Positions 53,562-63,329 of a stretch of 64,000 nucleotides of DNA are shown piece by piece. This DNA comes from Streptomyces koelreuteriae (lineage in GTDB: Bacteria > Actinomycetota > Actinomycetes > Streptomycetales > Streptomycetaceae): contig NZ_CP075896.1 in the NCBI RefSeq assembly GCF_018604545.1, forward strand, positions 2,480,001-2,544,000, given 5' to 3'. The notes beneath the pieces were generated by a model. The model saw only the letters and a program-made list of their open reading frames with translations. It was not told the DNA's origin and ran no database searches. A program made the translations under genes and the position numbers. How positions within the stretch are numbered: the stretch's first letter is position 1; the number at the start of each line of letters is the position of its first letter.

Positions 53562-55613
53562 CTAGTCGCCGTTGCCCGGCATCGGCGTCGTCTTCTGGAT
53601 CTGCATCAGGAACTCGGCGTTCGACTTGGTCTGCTTCATCTTGTCCAGGAGCAGCTCGATCGCCTGCTGCTGGTCGAGCGCGTGCAGCACACGGCGCAGC
53701 TTCCAGGTGATGGCGAGCTCGTCGCTGCCGAGCAGGATCTCTTCCTTACGGGTGCCGGACGCGTCCACGTCCACCGCCGGGAAGATGCGCTTGTCGGCGA
53801 GCTTCCGGTCGAGCTTGAGCTCCGCGTTGCCGGTGCCCTTGAACTCCTCGAAGATCACCTCGTCCATGCGGGACCCGGTGTCCACCAGGGCGGTGGCGAG
53901 GATGGTCAGCGAGCCGCCGTCCTCGATGTTGCGGGCCGCACCGAAGAAGCGCTTCGGCGGGTACAGGGCCGTCGAGTCGACACCACCGGACAGGATGCGG
54001 CCGGAGGCCGGGGCGGCGAGGTTGTACGCACGGCCCAGACGCGTGATCGAGTCGAGCAGCACGACCACGTCGTGGCCCAGCTCGACGAGACGCTTGGCGC
54101 GCTCGATGGCGAGCTCGGCGACCGTCGTGTGGTCCTCGGCCGGGCGGTCGAAGGTCGAGGAGATGACCTCGCCCTTGACCGACCGCTGCATGTCGGTGAC
54201 CTCTTCCGGACGCTCGTCGACCAGGACGACCATCAGGTGGCACTCGGGGTTGTTGTGCGTGATCGCGTTGGCGATGGCCTGCATGATCATGGTCTTGCCG
54301 GTCTTCGGCGGGGCCACGATCAGACCGCGCTGGCCCTTACCGATCGGCGAGACCAGGTCGATGATGCGGGTGGTCAGCACGCCCGGGTCGGTCTCCAGAC
54401 GGAGCCGGTCCTGGGGGTAAAGCGGCGTCAGCTTGTTGAACTCCGGCCGACCGCGCCCGGATTCGGGCGCCATGCCGTTGACGGAGTCCAGACGGACCAG
54501 CGCGTTGAACTTCTCGCGGCGCTCGCCCTCCTTCGGCTGACGCACGGCACCGGTGATGTGGTCACCCTTGCGCAGGCCGTTCTTACGGACCTGGGCGAGG
54601 GAGACGTACACGTCGTTCGGGCCGGGCAGGTAGCCGGAGGTGCGGATGAAGGCGTAGTTGTCGAGGATGTCCAGGATGCCCGCGACGGGGATCAGGACGT
54701 CGTCCTCGGTGATCTGCGGCTCCTGCACGTCGTCGCGGCCGCGACGGCCCCGGCGGTCGCGGTAGCGCCCGCGACGGCCGCGACGGCCGCCCTCGAAGTC
54801 GTCGTCGTCCTGCTGCTGCTGGCCACGGTCCTGACGACCGCCACCGCCGCCCTGCTGCTGGTTCTGCTGCTGGCCGCGCTGGCCGCCCTGCTGGTCGTCG
54901 CCCTTGTTGCCCCGGCCACCGCGGTCACCGCGGTCACCGCGGTCACGGTCCCGGCCGCGGTCACGGCGGTCGCGGCGGCGGCCCTCGCCGCCGTCGCCCG
55001 AGTCGGACTTGGCGTCGTTCTGGGACTGCTGCTGCGACTGCTGCGCCGGAGCCTCGGCCTTGGCGTCGTTCTTCGCCTCGGCGGCGACCGTCTCGGCAGC
55101 GGAAGCCGGGGATCCGGCGTCGGCGGTGGCCCGGCGACGACGGCGCTCGGAAGGCGCGTCGTCGCTGGCGGGCTGGCCCGGGATCTCGATCTGCTGCTGG
55201 GCGACGGCCTTGTCGGCCTTGTCGGCCTTCTCGGCGGGGGCCTCGGAGGCCTGCTTAGCGTCCGCCTTCTTCTCCGCCTTCTCGGCGTTGTCCCCCGTAC
55301 GGGTCCGGGAGGTGGCGCGGCGCTTCGGCTTGGTCTCGGCGGGGGCGTCGGCCGCCTTCGCGGCCGGAGCGGCGCCGCCGGACGCCTGCGCCTCCTTGAT
55401 GACCTCGATCAGCTGGCTCTTGCGCATGCGCGCCGTGCCCTTGATGCCGAGGCCGGATGCGACCTGCTGCAGCTCGGCCAGCACCATGCCCTCGAGGCCG
55501 GTACCGCGGCGCCGCCGGGAGCCGGCACCGGATGCAGGCGCGGAGGCGTCCGTGGCGGGCGCGGCAGCGGTCTCCTCGACACGTGCGCCCATCAGATCGG
55601 TGGTGTCGCTCAC
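53562..55613 (-). CDS. rho: Transcription termination factor Rho with long disordered insert
   Basis: The 683-residue Rho is far longer than E. coli Rho (419). The N-terminal helical Rho_N domain (about 38-80, [21 protein letters not shown]) is followed by an insert of about 220 residues. The insert has first a Lys/Ala/Glu region, then an Arg/Asp/Gly/Gln-rich stretch ([28 protein letters not shown]). The RNA-binding cold-shock domain (about 305-370) and the RecA-like motor with [34 protein letters not shown] and the R-loop come next. The insert is typical of actinobacterial Rho and gives extra RNA binding. GTG 55613 follows AAGGA. Confidence 0.96.
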   Translation of the reverse strand: MSDTTDLMGARVEETAAAPATDASAPASGAGSRRRRGTGLEGMVLAELQQVASGLGIKGTARMRKSQLIEVIKEAQASGGAAPAAKAADAPAETKPKRRATSRTRTGDNAEKAEKKADAKQASEAPAEKADKADKAVAQQQIEIPGQPASDDAPSERRRRRATADAGSPASAAETVAAEAKNDAKAEAPAQQSQQQSQNDAKSDSGDGGEGRRRDRRDRGRDRDRGDRGDRGGRGNKGDDQQGGQRGQQQNQQQGGGGGRQDRGQQQQDDDDFEGGRRGRRGRYRDRRGRRGRDDVQEPQITEDDVLIPVAGILDILDNYAFIRTSGYLPGPNDVYVSLAQVRKNGLRKGDHITGAVRQPKEGERREKFNALVRLDSVNGMAPESGRGRPEFNKLTPLYPQDRLRLETDPGVLTTRIIDLVSPIGKGQRGLIVAPPKTGKTMIMQAIANAITHNNPECHLMVVLVDERPEEVTDMQRSVKGEVISSTFDRPAEDHTTVAELAIERAKRLVELGHDVVVLLDSITRLGRAYNLAAPASGRILSGGVDSTALYPPKRFFGAARNIEDGGSLTILATALVDTGSRMDEVIFEEFKGTGNAELKLDRKLADKRIFPAVDVDASGTRKEEILLGSDELAITWKLRRVLHALDQQQAIELLLDKMKQTKSNAEFLMQIQKTTPMPGNGD

Positions 55614-56015
55614 GAAGGGTCCTTCCCTGGAGCGGACGTCGGCCTGTCTGGCTCGGCGACCGGTTGTGCTGTCCGACTTCGGTCCGTGTGGTGTGAACCG
55701 TGCCGGGGCGGTGGTCCGCCTAAGCGGCGGAGGAATCTGGTGATGGCGCTTCCTTGAGCCGTGGCACCCAGTGTCAGTGTCACGCGGCGTGGTCGCACCG
55801 GTTCCGGAGCGTGCCCTGCGCCCCGCTCAGTGTCCGCGTACGGCGTACGGTCCGACGTACGAAACACAGTGCGGCTTGGGGGGCTCCCGGAAGAATGTCT
55901 GTCCCGGACGGGGACACGAGGCACCTCGCCATGGTGGGGTCGGGTGCAGACTTGAGGTTAACACTACCGGATCCAACAAACATTCCCCCTCTCGAAATCC
56001 GGCAACCGTGTGCTT
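55614..56015. other. 402-bp rho leader and promoter region
   Basis: The gap between thrB (ends 56016) and rho (starts 55613) contains no supported gene. A sigma-R-like sequence at 55960-55987 would give a leader of about 340 bases. A vegetative-looking -10, TAGTGT (minus strand 55966-55961), overlaps it. Long rho leaders are known sites of autoregulation by premature termination, which fits here. I see no clear hairpin in the leader. Confidence 0.55.
55960..55987 (-). promoter_or_regulatory. Candidate sigma-R-like promoter upstream of rho
   Basis: On the minus strand GGGAAT (55987-55982) is followed by 19 bases and GTT (55962-55960); consensus spacing is 18. The -10 hexamer TAGTGT ends next to it, so the site could also be used by the main sigma factor. 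It is weaker than the rpmE promoter. Confidence 0.4.
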
Positions 56016-56945
56016 TTAGAAGTCACCGGGGGCCGCGAGCGGAAGAACACTCGCGCCCTGCTGATCGAGGCTCAGCCGGTTCGCGGCCCAGTCCGCGCCC
56101 GCCAGCGCCTCGACCTTGTCGGCGGTGCCCGCGTCGGTGAGCGCCATGACCGTCGGTCCGGCGCCGGAGATGACCGCGGGGACGCCCTCGGCCCGCAGCC
56201 GCTCGACCAGCGCCGCGCTCTCGGGCATGGCGGGCGCGCGGTACTCCTGGTGCAGGCGGTCCTCGGTGGCGGGCAGCAGCAGCTCGGGGCGCCGCGTCAG
56301 GGCCTCGACGAGCAGGGCGGCCCGGCCCGCGTTGACCGCGGCATCGACGTGCGGAACGGAGCGCGGGAGCAGGCCGCGCGCCGTCTCCGTCAGCACTGGC
56401 TTTCCGGGCACGAAAACCACCGGAACGATGGAATCGGCGGGCTCCATCCTGATCGCGCGGGCCGCGCCGCCCTCCATCCAGGAAAGGGTGAAGCCGCCCA
56501 GCAGACAGGCCGCGACATTGTCGGGGTGGCCCTCGATCTCGGTGGCGAGCTCGAGCAGAGCGGTGTCGTCGAGCTTGGCGTCGGCGCCTATGGTCACGGC
56601 GCGGGCGGCGACGATCCCGGCGCAGATGGCGGCCGAGGAGGAGCCCAGGCCCCGGCCGTGCGGAATGCGGTTGGCGCAGACGATCTCCAGGCCGCGCGGC
56701 TGTCCGCCGAGCAGGTCGAAGGCCGTGCGCAGGGAACGGACGAGGAGGTGCTTCTCGTCGCGCGGGAGCGTCTCGCTGCCCTCACCCGCGATGTCGATGT
56801 GCAGCCCGGAGTCGGCCACCCGGACGACTACGTCGTCGTACAAGCCCAGCGCGAGGCCGAGGGCGTCGAAGCCCGGGCCGAGGTTGGCGCTGGTGGCGGG
56901 GACGCGCACCCGGACGGCGGCGGCGCGGAACGCTGGACCGGCCAT
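56016..56945 (-). CDS. thrB: Homoserine kinase
   Basis: The 309-residue GHMP kinase phosphorylates homoserine for threonine synthesis. Motif 1 is VPATSANLGPGFDALGLAL, motif 2 (ATP loop) is PHGRGLGSSSAAICAG, and motif 3 is VISGAGPTVMAL. ATG 56945 opens AGPAFRAAAVRVRVPATSANLG. It lies 340 bp from thrC behind a terminator, so it probably has a separate promoter, unlike the tight hom-thrC junction. Confidence 0.95.
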   Translation of the reverse strand: MAGPAFRAAAVRVRVPATSANLGPGFDALGLALGLYDDVVVRVADSGLHIDIAGEGSETLPRDEKHLLVRSLRTAFDLLGGQPRGLEIVCANRIPHGRGLGSSSAAICAGIVAARAVTIGADAKLDDTALLELATEIEGHPDNVAACLLGGFTLSWMEGGAARAIRMEPADSIVPVVFVPGKPVLTETARGLLPRSVPHVDAAVNAGRAALLVEALTRRPELLLPATEDRLHQEYRAPAMPESAALVERLRAEGVPAVISGAGPTVMALTDAGTADKVEALAGADWAANRLSLDQQGASVLPLAAPGDF

Positions 56946-57285
56946 CGCTCGATGACTCTCCTTGAGCTGCGTGATTGTCGAATGACGTTCGATGGACATT
57001 CGATGCGTACGAGAACCCTGGGGGCCGCTGCCGACCGGGATGGCCGGCCGCTGTCCCGGCCGCAAAGACGGCGCGGCACCGTGCTCTATGCGGAGGCATA
57101 TGCGGCGGGCGGGTTCAGTACAGCCTATCGAAAGAAGGTTCTGTGGCGACATAGGGCGCACAGGAGGCGCACGATGCGTGTCGTATGAGCCCTGTGCACC
57201 CCCTGCGGGGAACGTCCCGGAGCAAGCGCCGTCTTACGCCGGACCGTGCCGAGCGCTCCACCGGCGCTCGGCACGTCCGCGCACG
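56946..57285. other. 340-bp thrC-thrB intergenic region
   Basis: The region contains the thrC terminator hairpin (57246-57274) and the likely promoter for thrB. I see no supported gene in it. An AT-richer patch at 57100-57140 might hold the -10 region, but no convincing pair of hexamers can be assigned. Confidence 0.5.
57246..57274 (-). terminator. Terminator after thrC
   Basis: GTGCCGAGCGC (57246-57256) pairs perfectly with 57264-57274 over a 7-base loop, beginning 12 bases past the thrC stop. It separates hom-thrC from thrB. Confidence 0.85.
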
Positions 57286-58344
57286 TCAGACGAGTCCGAG
57301 GCGCTCCGCCGCGGCCGCCGAGTCGACGGGGACGGTGACCGGCTGCGGGGCGCCGGCGACGGCCCAGTCGGGGTCCTTCAGACCGTTGCCGGTGACGGTG
57401 CACACGATCCGCTGCCCCGGGTCGACCTTGCCCTGCTCGGCGGCCTTCAGCAGACCGGCGACGGACGCGGCGGACGCGGGCTCGACGAAGACGCCCTCCT
57501 GCGAGGCCAACAGCCGGTAGGCGCGCAGGATCTCACGGTCCGTCACCTCGTCGATGGAGCCGCCGGACTCGTCCCGCGCGGCGATCGCGTGGTTCCACGA
57601 CGCCGGGTTGCCGATGCGGATGGCGGTGGCGACGGTCGACGGGTCCTTGACGATCTCGCCGCGCACGATCGGGGCGCTGCCGGAGGCCTGGAAGCCCCAC
57701 ATCCGGGGGGTCCGGGCGGAGACGCCGTCGGCGGCGTACTCCTTGTAGCCCTTCCAATAGGCCGTGATGTTGCCCGCGTTGCCCACCGGCAGGACGTGGA
57801 TGTCGGGCGCGTCGCCGAGCATGTCCACGATCTCGAAGGCGGCGGTCTTCTGACCCTCGATACGTACCGGGTTGACCGAATTGACCAGCGCGACGGGGTA
57901 GTTGTCGCTCAGTGCGCGCGCGAGGGTGAGGCAGTCGTCGAAGTTGCCGTCGACCTGGAGGATCTTCGCGCCGTGCACGAGGGCCTGGCCCATCTTGCCG
58001 AGCGCGATCTTGCCCTGCGGCACGAGCACGGCGCAGACCATCCCGGCGCGCACGGCGTACGCGGCGGCGGAGGCCGACGTATTGCCGGTGGAGGCGCAGA
58101 TGACGGCCTTCGCCCCCTCCTCCTTGGCCCGGGTGATGGCCATGGTCATGCCGCGGTCCTTGAAGGACCCGGTGGGGTTCGCGCCCTCCACCTTCAGGTG
58201 GACCTCGCAGCCCGTGCGCTCGGAGAGCACCTGCGCGGGCACGAGCGGCGTGCCGCCCTCGCGGAGCGTCACGACCGGCGTGGTGTCGGATACCGGCAGC
58301 CGGTCCCGGTACTCCTCGATGATTCCGCGCCACTGGTGGGTCAT
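57286..58344 (-). CDS. thrC: Threonine synthase
   Basis: The 352-residue PLP enzyme converts O-phosphohomoserine to threonine. The PLP lysine is in [16 protein letters not shown], the phosphate-binding loop in [17 protein letters not shown], and the substrate region in [16 protein letters not shown]. It is the short class, as in Bacillus and Streptomyces. AAGGAGAG within the end of hom serves as its ribosome-binding site, and the start is 6 bp after the hom stop, so the two are co-translated. Confidence 0.96.
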   Translation of the reverse strand: MTHQWRGIIEEYRDRLPVSDTTPVVTLREGGTPLVPAQVLSERTGCEVHLKVEGANPTGSFKDRGMTMAITRAKEEGAKAVICASTGNTSASAAAYAVRAGMVCAVLVPQGKIALGKMGQALVHGAKILQVDGNFDDCLTLARALSDNYPVALVNSVNPVRIEGQKTAAFEIVDMLGDAPDIHVLPVGNAGNITAYWKGYKEYAADGVSARTPRMWGFQASGSAPIVRGEIVKDPSTVATAIRIGNPASWNHAIAARDESGGSIDEVTDREILRAYRLLASQEGVFVEPASAASVAGLLKAAEQGKVDPGQRIVCTVTGNGLKDPDWAVAGAPQPVTVPVDSAAAAERLGLV

Positions 58345-58350
58345 TGCTGG

Positions 58351-59640
58351 TTACTCTCCTTCAACCCGCATGATGCTGGCGACACCACGCACGGTGTCGA
58401 GCTTGCGCAACGCCTCGACGGTCCCGGTGAGGGCGGCGTCGGACGCGCGGTGCGTGACGACGACGAGGGAGGCCTCGCCGTCCTTCCCCGACTGGCGAAC
58501 CGTATCGATCGAGACTCCGTGCTCGGCGAACACGGTCGCGACCTGGGCGAGAACGCCCGGTTTGTCGGCCACGTCGAGGCTGATGTGATAGCGCGTGACC
58601 ACCTCGCCCATCGGCGACACCGGCAGGGCGGCGTAGGCGGACTCGCCCGGTCCGGTCGCGCCGTTGAGGCGGTTGCGGCAGACGGCGACGAGATCGCCGA
58701 GCACGGCGGAGGCGGTGGGGGAACCGCCCGCTCCGGGACCGTAGAACATGAGCTGCCCGGCGGCGTCGGACTCGACGAACACGGCGTTGTAGGCGCCGCG
58801 CACGGAGGCCAGCGGGTGGCTCAGCGGGATCATGGCGGGGTGCACGCGCGCGGTGACGGAGGCGCCGTCCGCGGCCCGCTCGCAGATGGCGAGCAGCTTG
58901 ATGGTGCAGCCCATCTCCCTGGCGGAGGCGAAGTCGGCCGCCGTCACCTCGGTCATGCCCTCGCGGTAGACGTCGTCGAGACGCACGCGCGTGTGGAAGG
59001 CGATACCGGCGAGGATGGCGGCCTTGGCGGCGGCGTCGAAGCCCTCGACGTCGGCGGTGGGGTCGGCCTCGGCGTATCCGAGGGCGGTGGCCTCGTCGAG
59101 GGCCTCCTGGTAGCCGGCCCCGGTGGAGTCCATCTTGTCGAGGATGAAGTTGGTCGTGCCGTTGACGATGCCCATCACGCGGTTGATCTTGTCGCCGGCG
59201 AGGGACTCGCGCAGCGGCCGGATCAGCGGGATGGCACCGGCGACGGCGGCCTCGTAGTAGAGGTCGGCGTCGTGGTCGCCGGCGGCGGCGTGCAGGGCCG
59301 CTCCGTCCTGGGCGAGCAGCGCCTTGTTGGCGGAGACGACGGAGGCGCCGTACTCGAACGCGGTGGTGATGAGGGTCCGGGCGGGCTCGATCCCGCCGAT
59401 CACCTCGACGACGACGTCGATGTCGCCGCGCTTGACGAGGGCGGTGGCGTCGGTGGTGACGAGGGCCGGGTCGATGCCCTCCCTGACCCGGTCGGGCCGT
59501 CGTACGGCCACGCCCGCGAGCTCCACGGGGGCACCGATCCGGGCTGTGAGGTCGTCGGCGTGCGTCGTCATGATGCGCGCCACCTCTGAGCCGACCACTC
59601 CACAGCCCAGCAGCGCCACCTTCAGCGGACGCGTACGCAT
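58351..59640 (-). CDS. hom: Homoserine dehydrogenase
   Basis: The 429-residue enzyme reduces aspartate semialdehyde to homoserine, the branch point away from lysine. It has an N-terminal Rossmann domain (LLGCGVVGSEVARIM), the catalytic domain with NGTTNFILDKM, GYAEADPTADVEGFDAAAKA and the active-site Lys region, and a C-terminal ACT domain (about 350-429, YHISLDVADKPGVLAQVATVFAEHGVS) through which threonine would inhibit. ATG 59640 was chosen since GAGG lies seven bases upstream; ATG 59643 is adjacent. lysA ends 150 bp upstream, beyond a 10-bp hairpin. Confidence 0.96.
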   Translation of the reverse strand: MRTRPLKVALLGCGVVGSEVARIMTTHADDLTARIGAPVELAGVAVRRPDRVREGIDPALVTTDATALVKRGDIDVVVEVIGGIEPARTLITTAFEYGASVVSANKALLAQDGAALHAAAGDHDADLYYEAAVAGAIPLIRPLRESLAGDKINRVMGIVNGTTNFILDKMDSTGAGYQEALDEATALGYAEADPTADVEGFDAAAKAAILAGIAFHTRVRLDDVYREGMTEVTAADFASAREMGCTIKLLAICERAADGASVTARVHPAMIPLSHPLASVRGAYNAVFVESDAAGQLMFYGPGAGGSPTASAVLGDLVAVCRNRLNGATGPGESAYAALPVSPMGEVVTRYHISLDVADKPGVLAQVATVFAEHGVSIDTVRQSGKDGEASLVVVTHRASDAALTGTVEALRKLDTVRGVASIMRVEGE

Positions 59641-59747
59641 CATCCGACCTCGTTTCCTCATACCGTCTACGGTTTCACCAGTCTCACTCACCGGACGGGA
59701 CTTTCTGCCCTTCGTCCGGATCGTGAGATATCTATTTCATTTGTACG

Positions 59748-59776
59748 GGGGTGGAAGGCAGGAGATCTTCCACCCC
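59748..59776 (-). terminator. Hairpin between lysA and hom
   Basis: GGGGTGGAAG (59748-59757) pairs with CTTCCACCCC (59767-59776) over a 9-base loop, 14 bases past the lysA stop. The AT-rich stretch after it on the minus strand (59725-59747) gives U-rich RNA, making termination plausible. A fresh promoter for hom would have to lie in the next 90 bp. Confidence 0.75.
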
Positions 59777-59790
59777 ACCCGGGGATGGTT

Positions 59791-61182
59791 TCAGCCGACG
59801 TCGAGACGCAGCAGGTCCTCCTCGGTCTCGCGGCGGACGATCACCCGGGCCTCGCCGTTCTGCACGGTGACGACCGGCGGCCGCAGCACGTGGTTGTAGT
59901 TGCTGGCCATGGAGCGGCAGTAGGCGCCCGTCGCGGGGACGGCGATGAGGTCACCCGGTGCCAGGTCGGCCGGCAGGAACGCGTCCTTGACCACGATGTC
60001 CCCGCTCTCGCAGTGCTTGCCGACGACACGGGCGAGCATCGGCTCGGCGTCGGAGGTGCGGGAGACCAGCGCGACGCTGTACTCGGCGTCGTACAGCGCG
60101 GTGCGGATGTTGTCCGACATGCCGCCGTCGACGGAGACGTACGTCCGCAGCCCGTCGAGGGGCTTGATGGTGCCGACCTCATAGAGCGTGAAGGCGGTCG
60201 GGCCGACGATGGCGCGCCCGGGCTCGACGGAGATGCGCGGCGTGCGCAGCTTGGCGGACTCGCACTCCCGCGTGACGATCTCGGTGAGCGCCTTGGCGAT
60301 CTCGTGCGGCTCGCGCGGGTCGTCGTCGCTGGTGTACGCGATACCGAGCCCGCCGCCGAGGTCGATCTCCGGCAGCTCGACGCCGTGCTCGTCGCGGACG
60401 TCCTTGAGCAGCGAGACGACCCGGTGGGCGGCGACCTCGAACCCGGACATGTCGAAGATCTGCGAGCCGATGTGGCTGTGGATGCCGACGAGTTCGAGCC
60501 CGTCGAGCTGCAGGGCCCGGCGTACGGCCTCGGCGGCTTGTCCGCCGGCCAGCGGGATGCCGAACTTCTGGTCCTCGTGGGCCGTGGCGATGAACTCGTG
60601 GGTGTGGGCCTCGACGCCGACGGTGATCCGGATCAGGACCTTCTGCCGCTTGCCGAGGCTCTGCGCGATGTGGGCGACCCGGACGATCTCCTGGAAGGAG
60701 TCGAGCACGATGTGGCCCACGCCGGCCTCGACGGCCCGGGTGATCTCGTCGACGGACTTGTTGTTGCCGTGGAAGGCGATGCGCTCGGCGGGCATGCCGG
60801 CGCTGAGGGCGGTGGCCAGCTCGCCGCCGGAGCAGACGTCGACGTTCAGCCCTTCCTCGTGCAGCCAGCGCACGACGGCACGGGAGAGGAACGCCTTGCC
60901 CGCGTAGAAGACGTCGGCGTCGGTCCCGAAGGCGGTGCGCCACGCACGCGCGCGTGCCCGGAAGTCGGCCTCGTCGAGGACGTAGGCGGGGGTGCCGAAC
61001 TCCTCGGCGAGCCGGGTCACGGGGATGCCGCCGACGGTGACGACCCCGTCCTCGTCCCGCGTGACGGTCTCGGCCCACACCTTGGGGTCCAGGGCGTTGA
61101 GGTCGGCGGGCGGGGCGGAGTAGTGGCCCTCGGGGTAGACATCGGCGTGACGGGGCCCGGCGGGGTGTGCGGAACGGCTCAT
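59791..61182 (-). CDS. lysA: Diaminopimelate decarboxylase
   Basis: The 463-residue alanine-racemase-fold PLP enzyme makes L-lysine from meso-diaminopimelate. The PLP lysine is in [14 protein letters not shown], followed by [13 protein letters not shown] and [12 protein letters not shown]. The C-terminal half has [17 protein letters not shown] and [12 protein letters not shown], whose Cys and Tyr contribute to the partner subunit's active site. A 40-residue N-terminal extension is usual in actinobacteria. It starts 13 bp after the ArgRS-like gene. An argS-lysA order is known in corynebacteria. Confidence 0.96.
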   Translation of the reverse strand: MSRSAHPAGPRHADVYPEGHYSAPPADLNALDPKVWAETVTRDEDGVVTVGGIPVTRLAEEFGTPAYVLDEADFRARARAWRTAFGTDADVFYAGKAFLSRAVVRWLHEEGLNVDVCSGGELATALSAGMPAERIAFHGNNKSVDEITRAVEAGVGHIVLDSFQEIVRVAHIAQSLGKRQKVLIRITVGVEAHTHEFIATAHEDQKFGIPLAGGQAAEAVRRALQLDGLELVGIHSHIGSQIFDMSGFEVAAHRVVSLLKDVRDEHGVELPEIDLGGGLGIAYTSDDDPREPHEIAKALTEIVTRECESAKLRTPRISVEPGRAIVGPTAFTLYEVGTIKPLDGLRTYVSVDGGMSDNIRTALYDAEYSVALVSRTSDAEPMLARVVGKHCESGDIVVKDAFLPADLAPGDLIAVPATGAYCRSMASNYNHVLRPPVVTVQNGEARVIVRRETEEDLLRLDVG

Positions 61183-61194
61183 GTTTCGTGTCTT

Positions 61195-62316
61195 TCAGAG
61201 GTGATCGGGTGCGTCGATGCCGAGCAGGGACAGGCCGCCGGCCAGCACCGTCCCGGCGGCTTCGGCGAGCGCGAGCCGGGCACGGTGGGCGGCCGAGGGT
61301 TTCTCCTCGCCGAGCGGCAGCACGGCGGGGAGCAGCGGCGACGTGGCGTCGGCGACGGTGACGAGGTGCCGGGCCAGGCGGTCGGGGGTGTGGTGCGTGG
61401 CGGCGGCCGTGAGGATGCGGGGGTGATCGCCGAGCAGGGCGACCAGCTCTTCGGTACGACTGACGGGGCCGGGCTCGGGGTCGAAGCCGAGGTCGGCGGC
61501 GTTGCGCAGCAGGGCCCGGGTGCGGGCGTGGGCGTACCGGACGCGGAAGAGGGGGTTGGTCTCCCGCTGGATCAGATGGTCGCCGGGGATCCGAGGGCGG
61601 TCGTGCGCGGCGGGGTGGAGCAGGGCCCAGCGGGCGGCGTCTCGGCCTAGGGGGAGGGGGTTGGTGGGGGCAGGGACGGGGACGAGGAGGGGAACGGGGA
61701 CGGGGACGGGCCGGATGGTGACGTCCGCGCTGTCGGTGTCCGTGCCCTCGCTGTCCACCTCGCTGAGGTCCACGCCGTCCCTGAGGTCCACGCCGTCCCT
61801 GAGGTCCACGCCCAGGACGGATTCCCACTCCGGCGCGGGCCGGCCGTCGTACCTGACGCGGACGGAGTCGCCCTGGCTGCGCAGCAGACGGGCGACGGCA
61901 TCCGCGGCCACGACGGCACGGACCTCAGCCGGACACCGGAGTTCGACGCTGTTCCCGCTGGGCCGCGCGGCGTGCCCGTACCGCCGCCCGCGCCGCCGGA
62001 TCTCGTCGACGAGCGCGGCGGACGCGGCGCTCTCCAGGCTGAGGTTGAGGAACCCGGCCCCGGTGACGACGACGTCGGTGATGCGGTGGTCGTCGAGGAG
62101 ACGCCCCCGCAGGATCTCGGCCACGCGCCGGGGCGGCTGCTCCGCCGCGCGGGCGAGCTGGAGGGCGATGTTGGTGGCGTAGTCGCCGCAGCCCCCGGGC
62201 CCCGGCGGTGTGACCACGGCCCGCTCCGGCACGGTCACGCTGAGCTCACCGTCGTCGACAGCGCGACGCACGGCGTGCAGCACGGTGCGGGAGAGCTCGA
62301 CGGGGGTCACGGGCAC
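61195..62316 (-). CDS. ArgRS-like protein lacking the aminoacylation core
   Basis: The 373-residue protein joins an ArgRS N-terminal tRNA-binding domain (about 1-95, with GDYATNIALQLARAA and VTGAGFLNLSL) to a C-terminal DALR anticodon-binding domain (about 255-373, with NPLFRVRYAHARTRALLRNAADLGF). Between them the Rossmann core is reduced to about 50 recognisable residues plus a repetitive linker (LRDGVDLRDGVDL and PVPVPVPLLVPVP). HIGH and KMSKS motifs are absent, so it cannot aminoacylate. It may bind tRNA-Arg or be a regulatory paralogue. An intact tRNA-Arg gene lies 0.7 kb away. It sits upstream of lysA, 12 bp apart, mirroring the argS-lysA operon of corynebacteria. Confidence 0.85.
   Translation of the reverse strand: MPVTPVELSRTVLHAVRRAVDDGELSVTVPERAVVTPPGPGGCGDYATNIALQLARAAEQPPRRVAEILRGRLLDDHRITDVVVTGAGFLNLSLESAASAALVDEIRRRGRRYGHAARPSGNSVELRCPAEVRAVVAADAVARLLRSQGDSVRVRYDGRPAPEWESVLGVDLRDGVDLRDGVDLSEVDSEGTDTDSADVTIRPVPVPVPLLVPVPAPTNPLPLGRDAARWALLHPAAHDRPRIPGDHLIQRETNPLFRVRYAHARTRALLRNAADLGFDPEPGPVSRTEELVALLGDHPRILTAAATHHTPDRLARHLVTVADATSPLLPAVLPLGEEKPSAAHRARLALAEAAGTVLAGGLSLLGIDAPDHL
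61763..61812. repeat. 18-bp tandem repeat inside the ArgRS-like gene
   Basis: The unit CTGAGGTCCACGCCGTCC occurs at 61763-61780 and 61781-61798, with a partial third copy (61799-61812). It encodes the repeated DGVDLR hexapeptide of the linker that replaces the catalytic core. The copies are identical, so the expansion is recent. Confidence 0.85.
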
Positions 62317-62415
62317 AAGCGTATGGGAGGAGGGGGGTGGGTATGCGACCCGGTTTGGGGAGGGTCCGGGATATGGACGCGGCTTCCCTCAGGAGGCCGA
62401 GCGGCGGCTCGTCAC

Positions 62416-62880
62416 CTACGGTACGGCCGGCTGGTCGACGGTCTGCGCCGGGGCACCGTCGCCCCCGATGTCGGGGCCACCACCGCCCTGCCTTTCCCGG
62501 CGCCGGGCCCGCTCCATCAACTGCCTCACCATCAGGACCAGTTCGGCGGGCTCGAAGGGCTTGGCGAGGAAGGCGTCGACGCCGAGGTCGAGCCCGGCCT
62601 CGACCTCGGCCTGCGTACAGGCGCTGATGATGGCGAGGGGCAGATCACGGGTGAGCGGATCGGTCCGCAGCCGGGCGGCGGTCCTGATCCCGTCCAGCCG
62701 GGGCATGACGACGTCGAGGGTCACGACATCGGGCCGCACCTGATGAATGACGTCAAGGCACTCGGCACCATCGGCCGCGGTCACGACCTCCAGCCCCTCC
62801 AGCTCGAGGTTGACCCTGATCAACTGCCGGATGACCTTGTTGTCGTCCACAACAAGCACCCGACCCGACGCGCCTGGCAC
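62416..62880 (-). CDS. Stand-alone response regulator receiver protein
   Basis: The 154-residue protein is a CheY-like receiver with no output domain. The acidic pair is in VLVVDDNKVIRQL, the phospho-acceptor Asp in VVTLDVVMPRLDGI, the Thr/Ser in IISACTQAEVE and the Lys in FLAKPFEPAEL. A 25-residue Gly/Gln-rich tail follows. GTG 62880 opens PGASGRVLVVDDN. No histidine kinase is adjacent. Single-domain receivers often act by protein contact, in phosphorelays or as kinase decoys. It lies 99 bp before the ArgRS-like gene and might be co-transcribed with it. Confidence 0.9.
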   Translation of the reverse strand: MPGASGRVLVVDDNKVIRQLIRVNLELEGLEVVTAADGAECLDVIHQVRPDVVTLDVVMPRLDGIRTAARLRTDPLTRDLPLAIISACTQAEVEAGLDLGVDAFLAKPFEPAELVLMVRQLMERARRRERQGGGGPDIGGDGAPAQTVDQPAVP

Positions 62881-63044
62881 AACTCGAGAGTAGGTCGGCC
62901 CCCGCCATCGCGTCCGGGTTTTCCCCACTTCCACCCCGCACGGGCGACCCGCACACCCGCCCCCGGCAGCGCAAACCCGTTGATGACCACCCCGAGGGAG
63001 CTGGTAGTGTTCTACCCGTCGCCGCGAGCAATCGCGCCGGACAC

Positions 63045-63116
63045 GCCCCCGTAGCTCAGGGGATAGAGCAACGGCCTCCGGAGCCGTGTGCGCAGGTTCG
63101 AATCCTGCCGGGGGCA
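63045..63116 (+). tRNA. tRNA-Arg (anticodon CCG)
   Basis: The 72-base gene folds into the full cloverleaf. The acceptor stem is GCCCCCG/CGGGGGC, the D stem GCTC/GAGC, the anticodon stem ACGGC/GCCGT with loop CTCCGGA (anticodon CCG, reading CGG), and the T stem GCAGG/CCTGC with loop TTCGAAT. The discriminator is A. The 3-prime CCA is not encoded. A U-tailed terminator follows at 63175-63204. Confidence 0.97.
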
Positions 63117-63174
63117 CTTCGCTTCAGCTGACATGATCTTGTGGTTGATCAGCGTGGATGCCTGAGATGGAGAG

Positions 63175-63204
63175 CGGGACCCAGTGGTACTGGGTCCCGT
63201 TTTT
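63175..63204 (+). terminator. tRNA-Arg terminator
   Basis: CGGGACCCAGT (63175-63185) pairs perfectly with 63189-63199 over a 3-base loop and is followed directly by TTTTT. This is one of the few canonical intrinsic terminators in the window. Confidence 0.95.
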
Positions 63205-63329
63205 CCTTGTTGTCGTGCGTGGGGCGGGGCGGGCTTTTGCATCACTTTCGCCCCATACGCACCGTTGTTCTACCGTAGAGAGGAACGACGCTGCTCATAC
63301 CCCCGCACCCAGTCATCGAGGTGACGGTC

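Noticed and set aside
59641..59790. Lysine riboswitch or T-box between lysA and hom
   Set aside because: Only one 10-bp hairpin is present and the gap is too short for either element.
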